From CAYOOT01 sp964405665 (GTDB lineage Bacteria > Bdellovibrionota_C > UBA2361 > SZUA-149 > CAZDWZ01): a stretch of DNA of 12,857 bases. The notes under the pieces were generated by a model. The model made no database searches and was not told where the DNA came from. It was given only the letters and a program-made list of their open reading frames with translations. The stretch is taken from positions 1-12,857 of the forward strand of contig CAYOOT010000076.1 in NCBI GenBank assembly GCA_964405665.1, read 5' to 3'. Positions 1-6,578 of this stretch are shown here, piece after piece. The first letter of the stretch is position 1. The number at the start of each line of letters is the position of its first letter. Made by a program: the position numbers and the translations under genes.

Positions 1-41
1 AACAGAGAAATTTGTACTTGTGGGTAATAGTCAGCCATAAA

Positions 42-54
42 GGGTGCCCCTACA
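42..54 (-). repeat. REP terminus fragment (GTAG foot plus one arm)
   Basis: On the minus strand this reads TGTAGGGGCACCC. It is identical over 13 bases to the outer end of the complete REP hairpin at 12795-12807, including the GTAG tetranucleotide that marks the foot of REP hairpins mobilised by TnpA-REP (RAYT) Y1 transposases. The second arm (ATGGGTGCCC) is not seen in bases 1-41, so this is a half or decayed copy, or the rest has diverged. It overlaps the last bases of the oxidoreductase gene and supplies its TAG stop. Confidence 0.5.
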
Positions 55-1024
55 TATTAATTAGCGCTTCCATAATCTTCGCATTCAAAACATAGTCATT
101 AAATACCGGATGTGCTGCAAGTGGATTCTTAGTCTGCAGAGAAAAAGCATCCAGTTGCGCCGCTAATTGATTAAAAGGTTCAATCTTAAGCGTTGAGGTT
201 TTACCTTCGCTGTTTTTCAAATCGATATATGTAGTTTGTCCTGCTTCCACATGAAAAGCATTTCGGACTTTAAGAGAACCAGCGCTTCCAATAATTGTAT
301 AAGAATTGCTCCTTGGCTTTTCCATACTGGCACTTAAGTTTGCGCGTAGCTCATTGGAAAAATCAAGGTCTATTTGTGTTGAAAGATCAATTTTTAATTC
401 TGGATCGAAGTTAGAAGTAGCGGTAATTTTTCTTGGTTCTTCCTTAAAAAGAAAAAGACAAAGATCGATCAGATAACAACCGACATCCGTAAGCGCTCCG
501 CCAAAACAATTTTTTTGCAAACGAATATTTTTTGGATCTTGAAGTTGGTAATGGTAATTAACCTCAAGCAAGCGAGGCTGACCAATAATTCCCTCAGCTA
601 AAATGCTTTTTACCTTCTGATGTTGGGGATGAAAACGATACATAAAACCCTCAATAAGCAGACAGGAATTTGCCTGGGCCAATGCTGCTAAAGTTTGAGC
701 TTCTTGAAACTTTAGGCAAAGTGGTTTTTCGCAGAGCACATGCTTTTTTGCTTCCAAAGCTTTTTTTGCGTAGAGAAAATGCAGATGATTGGGAAGAGTA
801 ATATAGATGGCCTTTAATCTCTGATCAGATAACAATTCTTCATAGGAAGAAAAGATTTCTAAATAAGGAAATTTACTTTTTAAAAGAATTGCTTTTTCTT
901 CTGAGCTTGTTCCTAAAGCAGAGAGACTTGCTTTGCTTGTATTTCCAAAAGAATTAATAACCTTAAGAGCATGTTCTCCAATCCCGATAATGCCAAAATT
1001 TAAATTTTGGAGCTTGTCTTGCAA
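50..1024 (-). CDS. Gfo/Idh/MocA-family NAD(P)-dependent oxidoreductase
   Basis: A cytosolic dehydrogenase of 324 residues that probably oxidises or reduces a sugar or sugar derivative; the substrate cannot be read from the sequence. An N-terminal Rossmann fold shows GIIGIGEHA (11-19). The family EKP motif (EKPL, 99-102) contains the lysine that acts in catalysis in characterised members. FMYRFHPQH (127-135) and GGALTDVGCYLID (175-187) match the dihydrodiol dehydrogenase/glucose-fructose oxidoreductase type, with Tyr184 where many members have the catalytic His. The start is a TTG, chosen because a strong Shine-Dalgarno site (AAGGGGG, 1031-1037) lies 6 bases upstream. The C-terminus stops at NAKIMEALINM, apparently about ten residues short of usual relatives, which continue after this helix; the TAG stop lies in a REP fragment. 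It is divergent from the glycosyltransferase gene, so a shared role in glycan or sugar metabolism is possible but is inference. Confidence 0.88.
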   Translation of the reverse strand: MQDKLQNLNFGIIGIGEHALKVINSFGNTSKASLSALGTSSEEKAILLKSKFPYLEIFSSYEELLSDQRLKAIYITLPNHLHFLYAKKALEAKKHVLCEKPLCLKFQEAQTLAALAQANSCLLIEGFMYRFHPQHQKVKSILAEGIIGQPRLLEVNYHYQLQDPKNIRLQKNCFGGALTDVGCYLIDLCLFLFKEEPRKITATSNFDPELKIDLSTQIDLDFSNELRANLSASMEKPRSNSYTIIGSAGSLKVRNAFHVEAGQTTYIDLKNSEGKTSTLKIEPFNQLAAQLDAFSLQTKNPLAAHPVFNDYVLNAKIMEALINM

Positions 1025-1030
1025 AAAGCA

Positions 1031-1037
1031 CCCCCTT
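1031..1037 (-). promoter_or_regulatory. Shine-Dalgarno site deciding a TTG start
   Basis: The minus strand reads AAGGGGG, 6 bases before the TTG at 1024-1022. No ATG or GTG lies in frame nearby (the GTG in GGGGGTG is out of frame). The strength and spacing of this site are the reason for accepting TTG as the oxidoreductase start. Confidence 0.7.
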
Positions 1038-1044
1038 GAAATAG

Positions 1045-1073
1045 TTGACCAAATTCGTAAAAATTACTATATT
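1045..1073 (+). promoter_or_regulatory. Sigma70-type promoter placing +1 at the ATG (leaderless)
   Basis: TTGACC (1045-1050), a spacer of exactly 17 bases, then TATATT (1068-1073). The usual distance from the -10 box puts transcription start at about 1079-1081, on the A of the glycosyltransferase ATG (1080). No Shine-Dalgarno site precedes that ATG. This supports both the choice of start and a leaderless transcript. Confidence 0.6.
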
Positions 1074-1079
1074 AGATCC

Positions 1080-1874
1080 ATGTCTTCAAATCAATTTGCC
1101 TATAGTGATTCCCCTTTACTACAGTCTGATTACAGTGATTTTACCGTAATTATTCCCACCTTAAATGAAAAGCATTCCATTAAGATTTTACTCAAGCAAC
1201 TATTCGAGCTCTATCCTGGGATCAAAGTAATTGTGGTTGATGATAATAGCGATGATGGAACCCAAGAAGCAGTTTTAAAATACCGGGAAGATAATAAAAT
1301 TAATAAAGATAATTTACTTTTATTGCAAAGAGCCAATGCTGCTCATCGAGGAATAACTGCCAGTGTGATTGATGCTTGTTTCCAATGTAAGACAGATTAT
1401 TTTATTGTAATGGATGCTGATTTGCAACATCCAGCAGATGTAATCTTTGATGTTTGTCAAAATTTGAAAAGTGGGGCAGATATTGTTGTTCCTTGTCGAG
1501 AAGAGTTTTATCAGGCATGTCCCTGGTGGAGAAAAGTATTTACTTTTTTGGCAAGTAACTTAGTTAGTTTTTTTCTAATTGCAAGAGGGATCAGAGTAAG
1601 CGATCCGCTGTCCGGATTTTTTGCAACGAAGTCAGTTTATTTTAAAAAAGCAGTTCAATTCAATAGTAACGGATTTCAGCCTCGGGGGTATAAAGTACTT
1701 TTTGATTTTCTAAAAGTATTAAGCAGCAATAAATTTAAAGAATTTTGTCAACAGGAAAAAATTAATAAATTAGACATCAGACAAGTATTTTATAAATTTG
1801 AATCCAGAAAATTTGGCCAGTCTAAATTACGCCCGATTCATGCTTATTGGCTATTTAAGTCAGTTCTTTCCTAG
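1080..1874 (+). CDS. Family 2 glycosyltransferase, polyprenyl-phosphate mannosyltransferase type
   Basis: A GT-A fold transferase of 264 residues resembling dolichol/polyprenol-phosphate mannose synthases, which move a sugar from a nucleotide donor onto a lipid phosphate at the inner face of the membrane. Visible motifs: FTVIIPTLNE (21-30), VVDDNSDDGT (52-61, donor binding), the DXD-containing DADLQHP (112-118), the acceptor-side DPLSGFFA (175-182), and FESRKFGQSKL near the end (240-250), corresponding to the family's R-x-x-G-x-SKL region. There are no C-terminal membrane helices and no GtrA domain; segment 153-169 is moderately hydrophobic. The frame is open back to 933, but the ATG at 1080 is chosen because homology starts near residue 20, the upstream part would overlap the divergent gene, and a promoter points exactly here. 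Donor and acceptor sugars are unknown. Confidence 0.85.
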   Translation: MSSNQFAYSDSPLLQSDYSDFTVIIPTLNEKHSIKILLKQLFELYPGIKVIVVDDNSDDGTQEAVLKYREDNKINKDNLLLLQRANAAHRGITASVIDACFQCKTDYFIVMDADLQHPADVIFDVCQNLKSGADIVVPCREEFYQACPWWRKVFTFLASNLVSFFLIARGIRVSDPLSGFFATKSVYFKKAVQFNSNGFQPRGYKVLFDFLKVLSSNKFKEFCQQEKINKLDIRQVFYKFESRKFGQSKLRPIHAYWLFKSVLS

Positions 1875-2041
1875 GGTAATAGCTAATTTTTTCAAAATTT
1901 TGAATTTTATCTCTTTACAGAAGTCTTAACTTACTTCATATCACTACTCTAATTTTTGAGTGTTCACGTTTTTCCAGTCCTCTTGGACTAAAATCTTGAA
2001 TGCTTAAATTTCGCTAACTGAATGTATTAAATAAGCATTTT

Positions 2042-2047
2042 TAAAAT
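2042..2047 (+). promoter_or_regulatory. Putative -10 box directly before parA
   Basis: TAAAAT ends 4 bases before the parA ATG and no Shine-Dalgarno site is present (AATCGTT precedes the start). No convincing -35 box sits 16-18 bases upstream. It resembles the context before the next gene (TTAAAT at 3208-3213), where the last bases before the start are also GTT followed by ATGGG. The evidence is the proximity of the -10-like box and the parallel with neighbouring genes. Confidence 0.35.
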
Positions 2048-2051
2048 CGTT

Positions 2052-3071
2052 ATGGGAATAATTTGTTTTACGTCCTTAAAAGGCGGGGTAGGAAAGACCT
2101 CACTTTCATCTAATGTGGCGCATGCTTTAACAGAAAGAGGCAACCAAACTTTACTGATCGATTTAGATCCAGCGGGACATGCCACTAGATTCTTTAAAAG
2201 TCCTGTACAGAGGGAACAGATATTATTGGAATCCCCTTTAGCAAGATTAATAATCGGTTCAGAGCTAAATGAAAATAATTTAAAGGGCAAAAGCTTAATC
2301 GAATATTCTATTGCCGAACAAATTCCTTTACTTACTTCAGTTCGGCCGAATCTGGCCTTGATTCCTTCTGGGCCGGAACTAAGACACTTTCTTTGGGGCA
2401 GAGGAGCTCGGGGTTTTAAAATGTTTTTTCCTCGTTTAATTAAGGAGCTTCATTCCAGTTACGATTATATTATTATTGATACACCGCCAGACTTTAATGT
2501 TTTAACAAGAAATGCCATCGCCTCTTCGGATTTATCGGTTGTTCCCGTTGATTCCAGTGCAATGAGTATTCATTGTATGGAAGAAGTAATTAATAGCTCA
2601 ACACATATCAAAGGACCACTGTGGGCAATCGTAAGAACGATGGTGGCAAAACAAGCAACAACAATGCATAAGCTCACTGAAGATCGTTTGCAAAAAAATT
2701 TACAAGTTTGTGATCCCTCGGCAATTGATCATAGTGATTCTGATGATAATTATTCTGAAAGTGAACAAATGCTTGATTTTATTTCCAATCATCATCAGCA
2801 TTCAATCAATGAAAAAAAAGAAGAACAAAAGCCACTAATAGAAGATAATTCCCCAGTTTATTTATTAAACTCGATTATCTATCGAACAGAACAACAAAAT
2901 AAACTAAGTTTTCTTGGAAAAACAGCTTTTGATTTTAAAGCCGAAAGTCCTCTTAAACAACAATATCTTTCCGTGATCAGAGAATTGGAATATTTGCTAA
3001 GTTTTTCCACTGAGCAGCAAGCATTGTTCGGCTCTGAACGTCCCACGTTAGGGATTCAGGATGCGATCTAG
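2052..3071 (+). CDS. ParA/Soj-type P-loop ATPase with acidic insertion
   Basis: A 339-residue ATPase of the ParA/MinD (SIMIBI) class, which positions DNA or protein cargo through ATP-driven dimerisation on nucleoid or membrane. The deviant Walker A KGGVGKTS (10-17) has both the signature Lys10 and Lys15; Walker A' is LLIDLDPAG (34-42, Asp37 and Asp39); Walker B is YIIIDTPPD (139-147). The C-terminal part (YLLNSIIYRTEQQ, 270-282; SVIRELEYLL, 307-316) follows the ParA pattern. Between them lies a hydrophilic Asp/Glu/Ser/His-rich stretch, about 222-267, longer than the usual loop and probably disordered. There is no N-terminal helix-turn-helix domain and no terminal amphipathic helix of the MinD kind. 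No parB is in the window; the next gene, 146 bases on, encodes a 1114-residue unknown protein that may be the partner. Stop is TAG. The fold is secure, the cargo unknown. Confidence 0.88.
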   Translation: MGIICFTSLKGGVGKTSLSSNVAHALTERGNQTLLIDLDPAGHATRFFKSPVQREQILLESPLARLIIGSELNENNLKGKSLIEYSIAEQIPLLTSVRPNLALIPSGPELRHFLWGRGARGFKMFFPRLIKELHSSYDYIIIDTPPDFNVLTRNAIASSDLSVVPVDSSAMSIHCMEEVINSSTHIKGPLWAIVRTMVAKQATTMHKLTEDRLQKNLQVCDPSAIDHSDSDDNYSESEQMLDFISNHHQHSINEKKEEQKPLIEDNSPVYLLNSIIYRTEQQNKLSFLGKTAFDFKAESPLKQQYLSVIRELEYLLSFSTEQQALFGSERPTLGIQDAI

Positions 3072-3207
3072 ACTAATTGAAAAAAGAGACACAAAAATTT
3101 TCTAAGTTACTGTAATCCCGGCAAAAAAAGTCTATATTCAGATCTAACTAACTTCCAATTATTCTCCATAACATTGATAGCGTAAATTTTTTAAAAATCT
3201 CGGTAGT

Positions 3208-3213
3208 TTAAAT
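3208..3213 (+). promoter_or_regulatory. Putative -10 box directly before the large gene
   Basis: TTAAAT lies 4 bases before the ATG at 3218. As at parA, the bases around the start read GTTATGGG and there is no Shine-Dalgarno site. A TTGATA at 3174-3179 is too far away to be its -35 box. This is weak as a promoter by itself; the shared arrangement with parA is the main support. Confidence 0.3.
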
Positions 3214-3217
3214 AGTT

Positions 3218-6200
3218 ATGGGCAAACAAGGGATCAGTCAGGAAGCTGAGGTGGCACGGCTCAAATTGGATTCCACTGTGCGCAAGGAAGTGGACTTAGC
3301 TCTGCTTCCGCAAAGGCTAGGAGTAAGTTTAGATTCCCACGGAACTTTAATTCTTCCCCCAGAGATCAAAAAGAGACTGGAAAGTTTAAGTCCAGAACAA
3401 AGGCAGGGTGTTAATGAATTATTGCAAAAAATTGTATTAGAGCAAGAAGAAGCCAAAAGACCTAAAGATTTATTAGAACGATTCTTAGGAGTGCTCCATA
3501 ATTCTGCAAAAGGACTAAGCCATACTCTTGAGGCCACATTCAGAATAACGTTTGGAGTTATTTATCAATATTCATCATCGATAATCGGATTATTAAAAGG
3601 GGAAGATCCTTTAGAAGTTTTTATTAATTCAGGTCATGATTATGAGAAAGTGAGCAAATACTTATTTAATAATTTCTCTTTTGGTTCAGTTTATCCTCAG
3701 GAAAAAGTATTAGCAAAAATGGGGAGATGGGAGCGGGTCATGCTCAGTAATCCCCTAGCTCATTTAAGTTCTGCTCTCTTTGATCCCCTCTATGATGGTA
3801 TCGATTACCTGAAAAATGAATCGCGAAGAGGGATCATGAATGCCAGAGGCGCAAATCTCAGTGAGCAACAGTTTTTAGAATTAGCTAAAACAGATCCCCT
3901 TCTTAGAATCAGTTCATTTGCTTTTAATATTGCTCAGGGAAGTCTGATGTTGGCTTCTATTTTATGTGGGAATTTCCAAGGAGTGGCAAGATTGGCTAAA
4001 TTGCTTTTCTCCGGTGGAACATTTTCCTTAGTTTCTTCTGTAGGAAATCAATTGCTTCATCGAGAGGAAATGAATTATCTGGCTTTAGCTGAGGAAACAG
4101 TTGATCAATGGGCCAAGTCCTTAACTTTTTCCGGCGGCTTAAGATGGCTAGGAGCAAAACATGCCACTAAAGGAGCAAAGATTGATTTTGTCGATGCCCA
4201 AGGAGATTTGAGTGCAGCTTCGGTGCAGTTATCGAAAGAAATAGAAAAATTAGAATCCTGGGAGGAGTTAAAAGAAGAAAAAGTGCAGCGACGCTTGGCT
4301 GGCGCGATTACACTGCTGGGTACTTCGGGCTATGATGCAGTTGATGGGAAAATTTCGGGGATTTTGGATTTTAAGGCAGATCAAGATTCAAATTCTGAAA
4401 ATAAAGTTTTTGATCAAGGGGCTATTCTTGCTGTAGATGCTCAAAATATTATTGTGCCGGATTCTCAAGTTCTTGATCATGAAAAATTATTGGCCCTCGA
4501 TCCTCAAGAATTGGATAAATTTCAAGACTTTTTGCACAAATTACTCGAAGAATTCTTAGATCCTAAAATACCGGTAATAGATCGCAATGATAAAAAAAAT
4601 CAAATTAAATCATCTGTCTGGATTCTTTGTTTACTTCAAGAAAAGACTAAAGAAGTTAATCCAAAATTGGATCAACTTTGTATTCAAGTGGCTGAAAATT
4701 TATTATTTAATTGTCTTTTCGAAGATCTTTTAAAACTAAATTCTATTTGCAAATTTACAGCAGAGCTAAAGTCACAGATTTATCAAGCATATTGTTATAA
4801 AAAAGTTGAATCTTATAGCAACCTTCCTTTTTTTAATCTAATCAGAGCCGAGATATTGACGGCAGGCATTATTTTTGAAAATAAAAGACTTTTTGATGAT
4901 TTACGGGAAGTTGAAAAAAGTTTTGGGTCAAATCTTGATGAAAAAAAATATTATATTTTCGGCAAATTAAGTGGGGAGGCAGAATATGTAATAACCAATT
5001 ATACATTACATATCGAAGGCGTAACTTGGCCGACGATTAATCATTTTATTGCAGAAACATTCGAAATTTTTGAAATTGATAATCCGGAAGAAAGAACAAG
5101 GATATTTAATAAGGCAAAAACAGATTATTTCCGACAGCGGTATGTAGATCAGATCAGTTCTCTTGCTTCAATCATGCTGTTGGATTTAAAGGAAGGAAGA
5201 GAGTTTGGCGATTTTAAAAAAAATGAATTTATTAAAAGAGTTATTGAATGCTTTGATTTAGTCAGTTTGGAAATTACGGAAAAGCAATTAGCCGAAGGAA
5301 GTGTTTTAAGTAATTCGTTGAAATATAAAAAAACTATTTCCGGGCATTTTATCGATCTTAGTGCAATCACATTATTTATGGAAGCTTTTTCAAAAGTCAG
5401 TAATATCCCGGCAACCGCCGTTGTTTTTTCTGAAATTTTATCGACGATTACAGAAAAACAAAAAGATATTATAGTAAATGGTTTGGCTCGTATTTTAATC
5501 TGTTGCGAAGAAAGTGTAAGCTATACAAAAAATATTATTAATTTATTCGGCTTGGCTAACTCTGATATTTTAAGTTCTGCCGTTGAGGAAGCAATTTTAT
5601 GTTGTTATAATCCAAAACGAGATCAATCTTTGCCGCTCAGGTTTGTTCAACCTCTGAGGGTGGAGGAAGCTCGGATGCTCGATATCGGTTTTTATCGGGC
5701 TAGGGTAAAAGAGATCGATAACCGAATTGCTTCAAGAAATTTCAGCTTAAGTAGGCAAGCTAAACTTGAAGCCCAGCAATCTGCTTTATTGCATCTTACA
5801 GAAATTGCCAAAATGCAGGTCAGCAGATATTTACAGTCAGCGGTAAGAGAAAGAATTGGTTTTGCCTGCGATCTAATTCGAAAATGTTCCGGATCTGAAA
5901 AGCAAGATTATATTGAACAAACTAAAAGGGTTTTTACCGAATCTGAATGGCGAGATAGGAATAGCTTTTTTTCATTTTATGAAAATTTAGTAGAAACCGC
6001 TTATGTGTCGCTAACAAATTCAGATTATGATTCGACAATCTCCAATGAATTTCAGGAATTATTTGCTGATATCCATTTACTTGAACCCGAAGTAATCAAA
6101 CAAATATTTCCAGACATAATGGATGCGGTGTTTGAAGTAGCATTAAGTTTTCAAGAAAATTTAAAACTGGCAATATCTAATCTTGTATTTTTTGCAAATT

Positions 6201-6562
6201 CTCCAAACAATCGGGGTATTCAAAATTTTCTTTTAGAAAAAATTGAACTGAGTTTAAAGGAAATGCTGATCACTAATATTCTTGAAGGCTTGGATGTCGA
6301 TAATAATTATTTAGATCTTCATGATAAAATCTTAGAAGCCTGCAGTGATGATTTTACTCCCGAACAAAAGAGAGCTTTATTAAAAAAAGCTCTAGAGCAA
6401 ATAGCCGATTATGTTAGTATTGATCCGAATGAACCTGGTTATGCTACAAAAGATAAATTAAAAAAATTAATTAGTAAGATTGGAACAATTCGCTCCAGAT
6501 ATTATCTAGATCCGGAATTTGTCCAGGAAATTATTTCCAAAATCAATTCATTACTAAACTAG
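3218..6562 (+). CDS. Very large protein of unknown function (1114 residues)
   Basis: I do not recognise this protein and assign no function. It is a complete open frame with no signal peptide and is rich in Leu, Glu, Lys and Ile, as expected of a mostly helical protein. The N-terminal 100 residues are charged and probably helical (EIKKRLESLSPEQRQGVNEL, 49-68). Residues 110-126 and 231-257 are free of charged residues, and 261-280 (a single Lys) is also hydrophobic, so 231-280 could be a membrane-inserting or buried helical hairpin. From about 380 to the end the protein is helical, with short hydrophobic stretches and irregular spacing, and no catalytic motif, P-loop, zinc cluster or repeat that I can identify. 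By eye the DNA coding for the first third is clearly less AT-rich than the rest, which suggests a two-part origin. It follows the ParA-like gene in the same direction with the same start context, so the two may work together (inference). Its TAG stop overlaps the recD2 stop. Confidence 0.8.
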   Translation: MGKQGISQEAEVARLKLDSTVRKEVDLALLPQRLGVSLDSHGTLILPPEIKKRLESLSPEQRQGVNELLQKIVLEQEEAKRPKDLLERFLGVLHNSAKGLSHTLEATFRITFGVIYQYSSSIIGLLKGEDPLEVFINSGHDYEKVSKYLFNNFSFGSVYPQEKVLAKMGRWERVMLSNPLAHLSSALFDPLYDGIDYLKNESRRGIMNARGANLSEQQFLELAKTDPLLRISSFAFNIAQGSLMLASILCGNFQGVARLAKLLFSGGTFSLVSSVGNQLLHREEMNYLALAEETVDQWAKSLTFSGGLRWLGAKHATKGAKIDFVDAQGDLSAASVQLSKEIEKLESWEELKEEKVQRRLAGAITLLGTSGYDAVDGKISGILDFKADQDSNSENKVFDQGAILAVDAQNIIVPDSQVLDHEKLLALDPQELDKFQDFLHKLLEEFLDPKIPVIDRNDKKNQIKSSVWILCLLQEKTKEVNPKLDQLCIQVAENLLFNCLFEDLLKLNSICKFTAELKSQIYQAYCYKKVESYSNLPFFNLIRAEILTAGIIFENKRLFDDLREVEKSFGSNLDEKKYYIFGKLSGEAEYVITNYTLHIEGVTWPTINHFIAETFEIFEIDNPEERTRIFNKAKTDYFRQRYVDQISSLASIMLLDLKEGREFGDFKKNEFIKRVIECFDLVSLEITEKQLAEGSVLSNSLKYKKTISGHFIDLSAITLFMEAFSKVSNIPATAVVFSEILSTITEKQKDIIVNGLARILICCEESVSYTKNIINLFGLANSDILSSAVEEAILCCYNPKRDQSLPLRFVQPLRVEEARMLDIGFYRARVKEIDNRIASRNFSLSRQAKLEAQQSALLHLTEIAKMQVSRYLQSAVRERIGFACDLIRKCSGSEKQDYIEQTKRVFTESEWRDRNSFFSFYENLVETAYVSLTNSDYDSTISNEFQELFADIHLLEPEVIKQIFPDIMDAVFEVALSFQENLKLAISNLVFFANSPNNRGIQNFLLEKIELSLKEMLITNILEGLDVDNNYLDLHDKILEACSDDFTPEQKRALLKKALEQIADYVSIDPNEPGYATKDKLKKLISKIGTIRSRYYLDPEFVQEIISKINSLLN

Positions 6563-6578
6563 AGGATTAGTTTAGTAA
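6551..6578. terminator. Inverted repeat bracketing both convergent stop codons
   Basis: TTACTAAACT (6551-6560) and AGTTTAGTAA (6569-6578) are perfect 10-base reverse complements around an 8-base loop (AGAGGATT). The repeat covers the stop codons of both the large gene and recD2, which share CTAG at 6559-6562. A hairpin could form in either transcript and act as a bidirectional terminator or 3'-end protector. The stem is AT-rich and neither side has a clean U run, so efficient intrinsic termination is uncertain. Confidence 0.5.

Noticed and set aside
933..1079. Upstream extension of the glycosyltransferase frame to an ATG at 933
   Set aside because: It overlaps the start of the divergent oxidoreductase gene, encodes residues unlike the family, and the promoter at 1045-1073 lies downstream of it.
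1891..1904. Perfect 14-base palindrome TTCAAAATTTTGAA after the glycosyltransferase gene, followed by TTTTAT
   Set aside because: As a terminator it would have only a 5-bp AT stem around AATT; too weak to call, and such palindromes are frequent in AT-rich DNA.
1976..1989. Small hairpin AGTCC-TCTT-GGACT in the gap before parA
   Set aside because: A 5-bp stem with no U run or regulatory context; probably chance.
2052..3071. Reading the ParA-like protein as MinD or as a nitrogenase-type NifH ATPase
   Set aside because: No C-terminal amphipathic helix of MinD and no cluster-binding cysteines of NifH; Walker motifs and C-terminal pattern fit ParA/Soj.
3186..3198. Symmetric A/T run ATTTTT-T-AAAAAT before the large gene
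   Set aside because: Low-complexity AT sequence; no promoter or operator features beyond symmetry.
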